A stretch of DNA of 64,000 nt from Candidatus Krumholzibacteriia bacterium (GCA_023131975.1 JAGLYV010000016.1:20842-84841); one strand, 5' to 3'; positions 42,893-52,138 are shown, counted from the stretch's first letter. Program-made: numbers and translations. Notes: a model not told the origin generated them from the sequence alone.

Positions 42893-42930
42893 AAAAACTT
42901 AACCCTGGCGGGAGAGCTCTCCCGCCAGGG
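42893..42930 (-). terminator. Strong terminator (possible attenuator) between the aminotransferase and arcC
   Basis: A perfect inverted repeat with 14-bp arms (CCCTGGCGGGAGAG / CTCTCCCGCCAGGG, no spacer) at 42903-42930, followed on the minus strand by TTAAGTTTTTT. It lies 26 bp after the aminotransferase stop and its T-tract abuts the arcC Shine-Dalgarno sequence. No separate promoter for arcC was found between hairpin and start. Confidence 0.85.
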
Positions 42931-42955
42931 GTTAGTCGTTTAAATGTATTATTTT

Positions 42956-44107
42956 TTAAAGGACTGCCTTTATCATCTCAAGTGCTTTCGCAAGGTTCTC
43001 CTGCGAATTGGCATAGGAAAATCTCAAGTAACCCTCTCCATGCTTTCCGAAGCTCGTACCACTCAATCCGGCGACTCCCGCCTTATCGAGAAGATACTCT
43101 TCAAGCTCCTTCGACTTTTTCCCCGTCCCAGTGATATTGGGGAAGACATAGAACGCGCCTTTCGGCTTCAGACATGTGAAGCCGGGAAGTTTGTTCAGGC
43201 CATCGACGAACATATCTCTTCTCGCCTTGAATTCGGCCATCATCTTTATCGATTCATCCTGGGGCCCGGTCAGAGCCTCTACACCCGCGATCTGGGTGAA
43301 GGCGGATGTGCATGAATTGCTGTTAGTCTGAAGCTTGGCTATCTGGGCCGCAAGCTCGACCGGCATGGCGGCATAACCCAGGCGCCATCCAGTCATGGCA
43401 TATGTCTTGGAATGTCCCTCGAGAAGGATCGTACGATCCATCACTTCGGGATAATCGTAGATGCTCACATGCTTGCCATCGTAGACCATCTTGCTGTAGA
43501 CTTCATCGCTGAGAATCCAGGCATCGTGCTTCTGCGCAAGTTCGGCTATTCCCTTCATATCTTCCGGTGTCAGCACCCCACCAGTCGGATTTTGAGGCGA
43601 ATTGATGATGATGAGCTTCGTCTTGTCATTGACAAGCTGCTTCATCTCATCGAGATCGAAGGAAAAAGCTTTTTCCTCTCTCAGAGGAATCGGAACCGGC
43701 TTGGCCCCGACGAAATTGATCACGGATTCGTAGATGGGGAATCCGGGGTTGGGATAAACGACCTCGTCCCCCGCATCTACCAGAGCCATAATAGCAAAGA
43801 AGAGAATGGGCTTCGCGCCCGGAGTCACCACTATATTCTCCGGCCCTATCTCGACGCCCCTGTCTCTGCTGATGAAATCCGCAAAGACCTGTCTGACATC
43901 AAGCATACCCGCAGAAGGGCCATAATGGGTAAATCCATTATTCAGTGCCCCAATAGCGGCATCAATGATGTTCCTCGGCGTATCAAAATCAGGTTCACCG
44001 ATCTCGAGATGGACGACGTCTCTTCCTTCTGCTTCCATCTTTTTTGCACGAGCAAGGACCTCGAACGCGGTCTCCGTACCCAGTCTACTCATTCTTTCGG
44101 CCAGCAT
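42956..44107 (-). CDS. PLP-dependent class I/II aminotransferase
   Basis: 383 residues, AspC/AlaT-like fold type I. Visible: LEIGEPDFDTP, THYGPSAGM, VTPGAKPILF, NSPQNPTGGV with the PLP-contacting Asn173, ILSDEVYSKMVYD, and the Schiff-base Lys234 in GHSKTYAMTGWRLGY; Arg in YLRFSYANS near the end binds the substrate carboxylate. It most likely transaminates aspartate or another common amino acid; exact substrate unknown. GGGAGG lies 4 nt before the ATG. Behind a near-consensus promoter. Confidence 0.93.
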   Translation of the reverse strand: MLAERMSRLGTETAFEVLARAKKMEAEGRDVVHLEIGEPDFDTPRNIIDAAIGALNNGFTHYGPSAGMLDVRQVFADFISRDRGVEIGPENIVVTPGAKPILFFAIMALVDAGDEVVYPNPGFPIYESVINFVGAKPVPIPLREEKAFSFDLDEMKQLVNDKTKLIIINSPQNPTGGVLTPEDMKGIAELAQKHDAWILSDEVYSKMVYDGKHVSIYDYPEVMDRTILLEGHSKTYAMTGWRLGYAAMPVELAAQIAKLQTNSNSCTSAFTQIAGVEALTGPQDESIKMMAEFKARRDMFVDGLNKLPGFTCLKPKGAFYVFPNITGTGKKSKELEEYLLDKAGVAGLSGTSFGKHGEGYLRFSYANSQENLAKALEMIKAVL

Positions 44108-44173
44108 CTCGCCTCCCTTTTCCAGGATCCCGAACGGGTCTAAACCAAAAAGAAAACAATACCATTCAAAGAC

Positions 44174-44202
44174 ATATTATGTATTAGGAAAGGAATTGTC
44201 AA
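44174..44202 (-). promoter_or_regulatory. Near-consensus sigma-70 promoter for the aminotransferase
   Basis: Minus strand: TTGACA-N17-TAATAT, perfect -35, one mismatch in the -10, ideal spacing. Predicted start near 44167; leader about 60 nt. Likely one of the strongest promoters in the window. Confidence 0.8.
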
Positions 44203-44313
44203 TAGTGCTGATAAAGGTGTTTTACTTCGATCTATCCGCAGGGACAGGATCGCGACTTTTCCTTCGAGGTCGATCTGTATGAACAAGGAGGGTATTGCCC
44301 CTGAAGCGGATCG

Positions 44314-45891
44314 TCAGGAAGAGGATCTAAGATATCGCTCGATCTCTCTTCTGACTTCTTCGCGGACCATTCCTCCACCCTTCTGAGAGAGCTTGATGAG
44401 TGTCATCTTGTCTACATACCTGACATGAATGAACTTACGAAGCGAAGTAATCGGTATTTTTGCCGGACTCATGATAATGTGCATGGGAACTATCTTGTTA
44501 GTAAACCCCGTATGCAGATCCCTGCGATTGGTTATCAGGGAAAGTATCCGCATGGAACGACATCTCTGAGCTATCAGTGAAACGATTCCCGGCTTGTTCG
44601 TGGCCTTCGGGTTATTGAGGAGCTGGGCAAGAAAACTGTCATTATCAATATAAGACATCACCAGCGACTTGATGCTCAACTCCTTGCTCTCACTCATATC
44701 GACCCAGTCGACATCGATCGGAAGCCAGTCATCAGAGACAAAATGGGAAGTATTGATACCGGAAAGATCCATGGATAATGTCCTGGCTGAAAGTGAAAAC
44801 CCGGGCAGATCGGAGATACCGGCAACTTTCTTGCCCAGCGGAAGAAGAATATCGATCTTGCCTTCGCCCGCGTGTACGATATACAGATGCAGGCAACTCA
44901 ATATATCCGGTGTCTTTGTTGTTTTCTGCAGGGCAGGATGCATGGTAAGAGAGCGCAGAACGGCCGTCCCCGATCGGATCTGGGGATATGTATGCGCTTT
45001 CTCAGCCTGGGTCTCGAGCATCTCAGCCAGCAGGTGCCCGGCCTTACTCCCTTTGAGAGAATTTATTGTACCCTCCCAGGCTGCCCCTAATGACTCGCGA
45101 AGAAACATGGTCGTACTACCCTGGCGCCCAGCTGTATCAGTCAGAATCTCCTGCTTCCACCTGATCTCCTCGACAAGAGCCATCAGGGAAAGAACAGTTC
45201 TTTCATGTTTCTCAGCATCGATAACTGCCGTTATATTTCCAATCCTTATGGCTTTTGCTTCACACTCTACTTTAGCTCTTTCAATAATGGCTTCCGACCA
45301 TTTATCATCGGGATCGGCAAAGGCTCTACGCACACCTTCGCCCCATGAAAGCCAGGGTTTTTCCGGGTCTGATGAGGACGAGTTTGGCAGAGGCAGGGAG
45401 ACCGACAAAAGCATCACTTTCTTCCTGAACCACTCTTCCTTCTCGGCCACCTCACTCTCACCGTCACTTTCCGATGAACATTCTTCCATCACTTTTCGGA
45501 CATTCGTGAAATCCACTATACCATCCAGAAAAGCCTCGAGGGGTGGGACTGCGGCGAAGAGAGCATAGAGCAACTTGATCCCCTCCGGCTCACCCACAGC
45601 GGCAAGCGAGGCGATCTTTAGTATCTCGACATACGGCTTCTCAACCAGAGAGAGGTAACTGTAGAGATCCTTAAGGATATCGTAGGTACTGCCGGTTTTA
45701 ACGATATTTCTGAGAGAATCCTTGCCTGCCCCCAGAGCGGACAGGGTTCCCAGCTCGTCAAGATGCGGATAGAAAGGGAATTCAGGGGGAAAAGGCAACA
45801 TCTTTCTTCCCTGAGCCTTGTCATCATATGTGATGGTCTGTACTGTATTCATAATCTCCAACTGATGCATGAATAGTTCCAATCTCGGCAT
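44314..45891 (-). CDS. Uncharacterised 525-residue protein with C-terminal HEAT-like segment
   Basis: No signal peptide or membrane segment is visible, so it is probably cytoplasmic. N-terminal ~50 residues begin with a basic/aromatic stretch and PFPPEFPFYPHLDEL. A mostly helical middle follows (~75-330). The last ~110 residues (LLNNPKATNKPGIVSLIAQRCRS, LSLITNRRDLHTGFTNKIV, IIMSPAKIPITSLRKFIHV, DKMTLIKLSQKGGGMV, VRREIERYL) resemble the helical repeats often seen at the C-terminus of unknown proteins in Deltaproteobacteria-type genomes. This is a pattern match only. Two alternative starts (codons 8 and 14) lack a good ribosome site too. Last gene of an operon of surface proteins, 6 bp after the preceding stop. 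Confidence 0.65.
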   Translation of the reverse strand: MPRLELFMHQLEIMNTVQTITYDDKAQGRKMLPFPPEFPFYPHLDELGTLSALGAGKDSLRNIVKTGSTYDILKDLYSYLSLVEKPYVEILKIASLAAVGEPEGIKLLYALFAAVPPLEAFLDGIVDFTNVRKVMEECSSESDGESEVAEKEEWFRKKVMLLSVSLPLPNSSSSDPEKPWLSWGEGVRRAFADPDDKWSEAIIERAKVECEAKAIRIGNITAVIDAEKHERTVLSLMALVEEIRWKQEILTDTAGRQGSTTMFLRESLGAAWEGTINSLKGSKAGHLLAEMLETQAEKAHTYPQIRSGTAVLRSLTMHPALQKTTKTPDILSCLHLYIVHAGEGKIDILLPLGKKVAGISDLPGFSLSARTLSMDLSGINTSHFVSDDWLPIDVDWVDMSESKELSIKSLVMSYIDNDSFLAQLLNNPKATNKPGIVSLIAQRCRSMRILSLITNRRDLHTGFTNKIVPMHIIMSPAKIPITSLRKFIHVRYVDKMTLIKLSQKGGGMVREEVRREIERYLRSSS

Positions 45892-45897
45892 AAACTA

Positions 45898-47376
45898 TTA
45901 AAAATCATAACTGATCTGAACATCTACTCCGATTTTCCTCTGGGTACCTCCTGAAGATCTGAGGGACAGCATGCTACCCTTCATTTCTTTCCTGGCTGAA
46001 ATGACCCAGAACAGGCCATCACCCTTGAAGTATTTCCATGGGTATTCACCCACCAGTACTGGTTGATAACTATAAAAAGAGGGCCTGCCTCGCAAGACCC
46101 GATGCCAGGTGAAAGATAGCTCCAGGGCTTTCCTTCTTTTCCTGTCAGTTGTCCGAAAAGATTGGGTCAGGATGAAACCAGCACTTTCATCTTCGATTGG
46201 ACATCTCATTGAAAGACGTATCCTTGCAGTGGAGCCAAACTCCTTTAAAGCCAGGATGTTTACGCTCCGCCTCGTACTCAGCGACGGAGATCCTACCGGA
46301 GGAAGCGGCATAAGGGGCAGACTGTTTGTAGAGTTGACTACATATCCAGCAGTAACGCGGATTCCGAAAGTAAGCATTGAGACCTCTGCCCGGTACGCGT
46401 TTTTCCAGTCCAGCTTGTCAGGATTGGCATAACTTGTCTGTCCAATGGCAAGCCTTACGAATATCGACTTTCTCAATCTCCGGGTCGCTGAGAGGGAATA
46501 CCCCCTTCTGGAGGCTACATGACCTTCTCGCCCTCCCGGAATGTTTCCCAATTTTAAATCTGTATCCAGATCGATACTGAAAAAAACGATTCCCGCGCTT
46601 CCCTGCCGGTTCTTCCACCTCACCCCTGCCATTACTGAAATCTTATCCATCGTACGTCCCGCAAGCTCGATAGCGACGTTTGTCCTTCCACTGTCCATCC
46701 GCAGATCCGCTCCCACGTTCCGGGATCCGTTATCAAGACTGAACGTTAATCCACTTCTGATCTTTCCCGTATATGTCTCCACGCGGAGTCCACTAAGCCT
46801 CCCATCATCCCTGACGTATTTGTCCGCCCTCCATTTCCCGGTACTCCCCGAAAAAACCATCGTGTAAAGTCGTTTGACCATCGCGGACAAAGCAACTCCC
46901 CTGACGCTACTGCCAAAAAACGATGAACGTCTGACCAGCCGTTTGTAATTCCTTAACGGAAATCCGGAAGAAAACGGATATGTCATATCATATCCCGAAA
47001 ACACCATCCCCATTGCTATATCGGGAATAAAATATCCGACCGACATCCTGATACCGTATTGCCTGTGGGCCATGTCCAGAAAATAGGCGAACCGGCCCGC
47101 CCCCTCCCTTCGATTGTATCTGGTCGAAAGCCTGATCCCTCTGTCGGCCAGATCGAATCTCAGATCGTATGATGGCTCGCTCTGTGCCCCGACTCCTCTC
47201 ATGCTTAAGAGGATCCTGCTGTTCAACCTGATCAGCGCTTCGGTCATATCATACTGCCCGGGATCTGAGCCTGATATCCATCGGCCCCTTCCTTCCTCGG
47301 CAATTACCCGATCGCAAGATAGAAACCCAAAGACGATTAACACCGACAGGCCCAGTTTTACTCCCATATTCACCAC
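45898..47376 (-). CDS. Probable outer-membrane beta-barrel, function unknown
   Basis: 492 residues. Hydrophobic signal (VKLGLSVLIVFGFLSCDRVIA), which contains LSC as a possible lipobox. The rest is alternating strands with many aromatic and Arg girdle-like positions (DLRFDLADRGIRLSTRYN, GLTFSLDNGSRNVGADLRMD, IRLSMRCPI) and ends in Phe (VDVQISYDF), the terminal signature recognised by the BAM machinery. No domain was recognised. GTG start; the codon preferred between 47376 and an ATG at 47367 cannot be settled. It overlaps the preceding gene by 7 bp and sits in an operon with LTD and barrel proteins. Confidence 0.7.
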   Translation of the reverse strand: MVNMGVKLGLSVLIVFGFLSCDRVIAEEGRGRWISGSDPGQYDMTEALIRLNSRILLSMRGVGAQSEPSYDLRFDLADRGIRLSTRYNRREGAGRFAYFLDMAHRQYGIRMSVGYFIPDIAMGMVFSGYDMTYPFSSGFPLRNYKRLVRRSSFFGSSVRGVALSAMVKRLYTMVFSGSTGKWRADKYVRDDGRLSGLRVETYTGKIRSGLTFSLDNGSRNVGADLRMDSGRTNVAIELAGRTMDKISVMAGVRWKNRQGSAGIVFFSIDLDTDLKLGNIPGGREGHVASRRGYSLSATRRLRKSIFVRLAIGQTSYANPDKLDWKNAYRAEVSMLTFGIRVTAGYVVNSTNSLPLMPLPPVGSPSLSTRRSVNILALKEFGSTARIRLSMRCPIEDESAGFILTQSFRTTDRKRRKALELSFTWHRVLRGRPSFYSYQPVLVGEYPWKYFKGDGLFWVISARKEMKGSMLSLRSSGGTQRKIGVDVQISYDF

Positions 47377-48179
47377 ATCCTCACTATTCCTGCCGAATAT
47401 GTACTACCCAGAACCGGATGTCCCTCCCAGGAAAAAGCAGCCAGGATCATCCCGGCCCTGATCATGAGGCCGGCCGTCACAGAACAGGCTCCCGATCTGT
47501 ATCCCCCAAACATGGTCGTCCGCCCCTTCAGGCGAATGGCGGTCCCGATGCTTTCTCTTGTGGTCCCGTTCAGGTCTTCATCGATGTTAAGCAGCAGATC
47601 GATGTCCCCTGTCCGAATCAGTACCCTGAATATGCCAGCACTCACTGAACCGCCTCTGAATACAATTGCCGGCACCTCACCTTCTATCATCACCCCTCCC
47701 CCACAACAGATCCCCGCGTGAAATGACGGAACTGTACTCACAAAACCCGGGTACCCTCTTATCCTGACCCTGGTCGTCATGCTGCATATACCGACATACA
47801 CAGGTGAGGACAACAATGATGTACCGACACTGACTCTCACCCCGTCTTCCCTGTAAAGCGGGTGGTTCAAAACTGTCCAGTCAGCATGCGCGTATAAGGA
47901 GCCCGTCAGCATCGAAAAACCCAGAGTGGAAACATATAGATCGGGAATAGAGTATGGGTTGGCGCAAGACATGGAGATACCTGTCCTGATGCTGTCAGCA
48001 TCAGGACTCTTCCATGAAATATATCTTTCAGGATATCTGGTGCTTCCCATTCCCCTGCATACCGGGTCACCAAATAGAGAAGCACTGGCCGGCACAGCGC
48101 CTATTGAGATCAGGAACAATAATACTAACGCTGCTATGTCCCGTCTCTGACCGCGAAACATTCCTTTACCCTTCTGCAA
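47370..48179 (-). CDS. Small exported beta-rich protein (PorV-like strand pattern)
   Basis: 269 residues. Signal IAALVLLFLISIGAVPASA, then GDPVCRGMGSTRYPE and repeated strands (YVSTLGFSMLTGSLYAHADW, VRVSVGTSLLSSPVYVG, SVSAGIFRVLIRTGD, CSVTAGLMIRAGMILAAFSWEGHPVLGSTYSAGIVRMW). The final HPVLG motif and strand periodicity recall the PorV/PorQ and UPF0164 barrels, but it is short (~12 strands) and no clear match was made. Start codon TTG with GGAGG 6 nt upstream; overlaps the LTD gene by 46 bp, so the two are tightly coupled. Confidence 0.6.
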   Translation of the reverse strand: MQKGKGMFRGQRRDIAALVLLFLISIGAVPASASLFGDPVCRGMGSTRYPERYISWKSPDADSIRTGISMSCANPYSIPDLYVSTLGFSMLTGSLYAHADWTVLNHPLYREDGVRVSVGTSLLSSPVYVGICSMTTRVRIRGYPGFVSTVPSFHAGICCGGGVMIEGEVPAIVFRGGSVSAGIFRVLIRTGDIDLLLNIDEDLNGTTRESIGTAIRLKGRTTMFGGYRSGACSVTAGLMIRAGMILAAFSWEGHPVLGSTYSAGIVRMW

Positions 48180-49825
48180 ACCCTTCCTCCCTCACCCAGA
48201 AATTCCGCGACACATATATATAGCCCGGTCGGTAACCTGAGCCCCCTGTCCGACATACCATCCCACCTGCAGGTCAGCACGAGCGCACCTTTACGTTCAG
48301 CGACAAGCCTTTTAACGGCAACACCCTCCATATCGTACATTGTGATGCTGCAGCCATATTCGCCGGTGTATCCAGCAATAGATATAGATACTCCCACGCT
48401 TGTTCCATAATCAAGACACTGCGGTGTTATCGACAACATTCCCGCAGGAATATCATCTGAAGAAACGGTCGAGTTCAGGCATCCCGGAGTCGCTCCGTCA
48501 GGGGACAGGGATCTGTGCCAGAGCAACCTGCCTCCGGCACTGCATGCGTCTGGAGAATACCGCTCTATCGACCTTCCCCTTTCTTCACCCCACATATCAC
48601 TGTAATCAACTTCATCCACGAGAATACCGGATCGGTCTGTCAGACTTACTACATCGGCTATACCTCCAGTATCCCGGTCGTTGAGAGAGGGCCATCCATC
48701 TACTTGTATTCTGATATCCTCTCCAACGGACTCATGGCACTCGGAGAGTAGATCACTGTCCCTGGTAAGTACCATAAATGCCCCGGATTCTATGACATGA
48801 ATGTCGTCCTGGACAATACCTCTCGATCCACTCCGGTCTGAGATACTCCAACACCCTATGTCAACAGGGTACGTCCCTCTGTTGAATATTTCGATCCATT
48901 CACAACATCCATCGGACGGCCTCGCCATGATCTCGTTGATGACAATATCCGCCGGAGAAAGACTGATATTCACGAAAGCTGTATCATTACCATGGTTTTC
49001 ATCGGTAGATGCGTCCACGATGACAGCAGTCCGCTCCGGAAAGATTTCAGGCTTCCATAATGTGAGCTGTGTGCGAAATGAAGCGCCTGGTACCAGTTCG
49101 CAGAAGATCTCTGAAACTGACAGATCCTCTCCACTTTCTATGAAAAGACGAAGAGTTCCGGCAAACGACCGGAGGCCCGCGTTGAAGAGTTCGACCGGAA
49201 TACTGGCTGGCGAACCGAAACAGTAAAGAAGACTCTCTCTTTCAATCAGTACTGAAAGATCGTAATCGAAGAAATTCCTCACACCTGGAGATGGTTTCGC
49301 GGGCACGAAGTCGGAATAGTTGCTGTCGCTGTCATATCCATCAGGCCTTCTCGCAAGGCTCCAGCCGGGCCCCACATCGATGCAGGGGCTGGACTCGTAA
49401 AGTCCCTGATCTTCCAGGTCCCCATATCCTGCGATATCGATGACTGCATCACCATCGAAAAGCATTACAGCATCCGGACCGTTCTGGAGATGTCCGTCCA
49501 GAGAAAGACCATCGACTGGATCGTAATATGAGCCTTTGATCGCGAGTATTCCTCCCGGAGGTATCACCAGGCCCTCTTTAGCGACCCAGATGATATCCCT
49601 TCTCCCGGTCCTGCCGTCTACCATGTAGATCAGGTAGCCGGAAAGGTCGACTGCAACAGAGCCAGCATTTATTATCTCAATGAATTCCCGGCCTATATCC
49701 GGTCCCGGCTCATCATAGTAGACTTCATTGATCACAGGCCCCTCGAACGCCAGAACAGGCGAGAACAGAGAGGCGCAGGCTGTGAACAGATTGAATACCA
49801 GGATAGAAAAAGATCTCGTCATCAT
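48134..49825 (-). CDS. Secreted lamin-tail-domain protein with type IX-like C-terminal domain
   Basis: About 563 residues. Signal peptide (SFSILVFNLFTACASLFSPVLAF). Two lamin-tail (LTD) Ig-like domains: the first starts GPVINEVYYDEPGPDIGREFIEIIN (~residues 30-170), the second ADIVINEIMARPSDGCCEWIEIFN (~residues 280-420). Between them is a beta-sandwich of ~100 residues. The last ~90 residues (ISIAGYTGEYGCSITMYDMEG, CRWDGMSDRGLRLPTGLYICVAEF) form the FlgD-like C-terminal domain. The longest frame starts with a GTG at 49837; an ATG at 49825 is 6 nt behind GAGG and is preferred. It heads the four-gene operon to 44314. Likely role: surface or extracellular binding protein. Confidence 0.85.
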   Translation of the reverse strand: MMTRSFSILVFNLFTACASLFSPVLAFEGPVINEVYYDEPGPDIGREFIEIINAGSVAVDLSGYLIYMVDGRTGRRDIIWVAKEGLVIPPGGILAIKGSYYDPVDGLSLDGHLQNGPDAVMLFDGDAVIDIAGYGDLEDQGLYESSPCIDVGPGWSLARRPDGYDSDSNYSDFVPAKPSPGVRNFFDYDLSVLIERESLLYCFGSPASIPVELFNAGLRSFAGTLRLFIESGEDLSVSEIFCELVPGASFRTQLTLWKPEIFPERTAVIVDASTDENHGNDTAFVNISLSPADIVINEIMARPSDGCCEWIEIFNRGTYPVDIGCWSISDRSGSRGIVQDDIHVIESGAFMVLTRDSDLLSECHESVGEDIRIQVDGWPSLNDRDTGGIADVVSLTDRSGILVDEVDYSDMWGEERGRSIERYSPDACSAGGRLLWHRSLSPDGATPGCLNSTVSSDDIPAGMLSITPQCLDYGTSVGVSISIAGYTGEYGCSITMYDMEGVAVKRLVAERKGALVLTCRWDGMSDRGLRLPTGLYICVAEFLGEGGRVCRRVKECFAVRDGT

Positions 49826-49849
49826 CCACCACCTCACTTCATCGCATCC

Positions 49850-49878
49850 ATTCTACACCAGTGGACTATTGATTTCAA
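49850..49878 (-). promoter_or_regulatory. Sigma-70 promoter for the LTD operon
   Basis: Minus strand: TTGAAA-N17-TAGAAT, predicted start near 49843. Its -10 context (TGTAGAATG) is nearly the same as at the promoter of the VWA gene at 52110-52138, which suggests shared regulation or common descent. Confidence 0.65.
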
Positions 49879-49883
49879 TCAAT
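49868..49883. promoter_or_regulatory. Palindrome over the -35 of the LTD operon promoter
   Basis: ATTGATT-TC-AATCAAT: 7-bp perfect arms, 2-bp centre, covering the -35 hexamer. An operator for a dimeric repressor would fit. No related palindrome was noticed at other promoters. Confidence 0.45.
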
Positions 49884-49927
49884 TTTTCAGGGAGACGATT
49901 ACTCTCGAAGAAAAGCCCGGATCAGGA

Positions 49928-52087
49928 TCATATGAGGCCCCATATCTTCCTTGCTGCCCATTCAGCACTGAATAACAAAAGGGTTATCATGAAAAGAATG
50001 AGTTTCGAACTGACCGGCTTCACCTCACTTCTCTCCACCGTATCTGCTGATACCTTCATAATAGTATTCAACCGGCCTGCATCACGCCCTTCCAGCAACC
50101 TGCCACCGGAAAGGGTCGCAATAGCCTTAAGAGTATTCTGGTCACGTGACGTCCTGAGATATTCGATCGAGACCGGTTCAACATGAAAATCCGTTTCCCC
50201 CTGAAACGACTCACCAATATGCGAAATACCTCTGGCCCGGACCCTGTAGTCTCCCGAAGGAAGCGGGCCGATGACAGCCTCGCGGGGACGGCCTGTACCC
50301 TCTGATCTTCCAAAAAGGAAAGTCTCCACAGGCACTGAATCAGCACTCCCAATGGAAAACAGCTCCCCTCTGACATCCCCCACCTCGACTACCCGGGTAG
50401 TGATAAGAGAAAGATCGATTTTCTCCCCGGCCCTGTACACGGGCCTTCCCGGCTGTATCCTGAGTGGAAGAAGATCCTTCTCTATGGCCAGGTATTCGAT
50501 AAGCGAAGAGAACAGAGTCTCATATGCCCTGGCACCATTCTCTCCCGCGAGCTTCCACTGCCAGAGCGGAAAAACCGAAAATGAAGCCACGACACCCTCC
50601 CCTACCCGTTTCAATGCCAGGGCTGGAACGGGTCGTCCTGTTCTGTCGACCGTGAGAGCGGCTTCCGAAGCAGAATCGATTTCCAGTCCAGTAATCATCG
50701 CTGTGAATGGAGGCAGAGCCTCGATTTCCGCAACACTCCTGATCAGAGAAAATATTCTACTGAATGAAAGGCTGCCTGACGCATCAAGGGAGAATTCACC
50801 GGTTTCGATCCGTGTGACCCCTTCCACCTTGAATGGAAGAAGCTGGCGCAACTCCGGCAGGACATTGCGACTGGTCTGTATCGAATGCTCCGACCCCAGG
50901 AATATGACTCCACCGCCCGATCTGACAAACCGATCGACCTCTCCGACAAACACTTGAGATTCGAACAGATCTCTTCCTTCTCCCATTATCAAAAGATCGT
51001 ACCGGGAAAGATCCGACGTATCGTCGAACGCACTCCGGTCACTGAGAAAATGATAATCCCTTGATGGAGACCAGACGACGGCAGCCATTTCGAGACGTTC
51101 AGACCTGTCCACAAGTGTTCTGATAAAGGGCAGGTTCCAGTCCGGCATCCTGTCAATATACAGGATCCTCGTCTTATCCTTTCTCACCGTCATTCGGGCA
51201 ACGGCATTGTTATTTTCGATTATACTTTCTCCAGGCAGAGGCTTGATCCTGACGGATAGGAGCCTGTCCCCCTCGCTTCCCGGTTTATACATCAATGTGG
51301 CGTGGATCTCACCTGAACCTCTTTTTCCGTCAACTGATGCAGAAGCGACAGTGTTTCCGTCTTCAAGGAGCTCAATTTCGATTCGGCCACCCGGGAAACC
51401 TGAACACCCCAAAATACATTCGATCTCATTGACCGTTCCTGTGTAGATAGTGCTCTCGTAGACAAGTTCATCTATCCGCAGGTCCAGCGCCTCGGCTGTA
51501 TCACCGAAACCAATCACGAATACGGGAGCTGGATATCTGGCATCACCGGGGGTTTTCCAATCGGTGATCCTGCCGTCAGAAAGCAGGACCAGGCCGGAAA
51601 CATTCTCCCCCAAGAATCTACTCTGAGCCCATTCCAGCGTTTCGACAATATCTGAACCTTCACCGGATGGATCCGGGAACACGTCTTTATCGATCGAGAC
51701 CCTTCCTGTGGATGCTGAAAATCCGACAACTTCCAGATCAGCATCTTCGAAAACCGACTGAATCGTCCGAAGTACAGCGATAGCCGATTCATGTCTCGAT
51801 CTCCCGTTCTGGTCAGATATTTCCATACTCCTCGAAATATCGATCAGAACCGGGATTACGGGACGACGATGCTCTGAATAAAAATGCATTATTGCGGGAT
51901 CCGCGATAAAGACCAGAAGAGATATAAACCCCAGGATCCTCAGCGTCGCAAGTATACTTTTCTTCCCGTACCCCAGAGGTGGATATGTGGAACGATACAT
52001 GTAAATGGAAAACAGAACGAGGATAACGCCAACAGTTATTCCGGCAGGTGATAGATCGAAAATGATGTTACCGAATTGTCCTGACAT
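49928..52087 (-). CDS. Membrane protein with von Willebrand A and GATase-like domains
   Basis: 719 residues. Two N-terminal membrane segments (SPAGITVGVILVLFSIYM and ILATLRILGFISLLVFIADPA), then a VWA domain (~residues 75-225) with MIDAS DISRSM and LVLLSDGRITDW. A sandwich-like part follows, then a class I glutamine-amidotransferase-like region (ILYIDRMPDWNLPFIRTLV, YDLLIMGEGRDLF, FVRSGGGVIFLGSEH; catalytic Cys/His absent), and one membrane segment near the end (KLILFMITLLLFSAEWAA). This layout is known in large BatA-neighbouring membrane proteins, found near MoxR ATPase genes; no MoxR is seen here. AAAGGA precedes the ATG. Own promoter upstream. Confidence 0.85.
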   Translation of the reverse strand: MSGQFGNIIFDLSPAGITVGVILVLFSIYMYRSTYPPLGYGKKSILATLRILGFISLLVFIADPAIMHFYSEHRRPVIPVLIDISRSMEISDQNGRSRHESAIAVLRTIQSVFEDADLEVVGFSASTGRVSIDKDVFPDPSGEGSDIVETLEWAQSRFLGENVSGLVLLSDGRITDWKTPGDARYPAPVFVIGFGDTAEALDLRIDELVYESTIYTGTVNEIECILGCSGFPGGRIEIELLEDGNTVASASVDGKRGSGEIHATLMYKPGSEGDRLLSVRIKPLPGESIIENNNAVARMTVRKDKTRILYIDRMPDWNLPFIRTLVDRSERLEMAAVVWSPSRDYHFLSDRSAFDDTSDLSRYDLLIMGEGRDLFESQVFVGEVDRFVRSGGGVIFLGSEHSIQTSRNVLPELRQLLPFKVEGVTRIETGEFSLDASGSLSFSRIFSLIRSVAEIEALPPFTAMITGLEIDSASEAALTVDRTGRPVPALALKRVGEGVVASFSVFPLWQWKLAGENGARAYETLFSSLIEYLAIEKDLLPLRIQPGRPVYRAGEKIDLSLITTRVVEVGDVRGELFSIGSADSVPVETFLFGRSEGTGRPREAVIGPLPSGDYRVRARGISHIGESFQGETDFHVEPVSIEYLRTSRDQNTLKAIATLSGGRLLEGRDAGRLNTIMKVSADTVERSEVKPVSSKLILFMITLLLFSAEWAARKIWGLI

Positions 52088-52109
52088 ATATATCCTTTCC
52101 AGGCGGATG

Positions 52110-52138
52110 ATTCTACATCAGGATGCGACCACATTCAA
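52110..52138 (-). promoter_or_regulatory. Sigma-70 promoter for the VWA gene
   Basis: Minus strand: TTGAAT-N17-TAGAAT. Predicted start near 52103 and leader of ~16 nt with AAAGGA. It lies in the 206-bp gap after the STAS gene; no intrinsic terminator with T-tract was found there, only a weak CGGTG-ACG-CACCG hairpin. Confidence 0.65.

Noticed and set aside
43412-44143. 243-codon plus-strand frame opposite the aminotransferase
   Set aside because: Antisense shadow of a conserved enzyme gene; no recognisable domain.
44669-45568. 299-codon plus-strand frame opposite the 525-residue protein
   Set aside because: Considered because the opposite gene is itself unknown, but its composition (Ser/Arg-rich) is that of an antisense shadow and the minus-strand frame fits the operon spacing.
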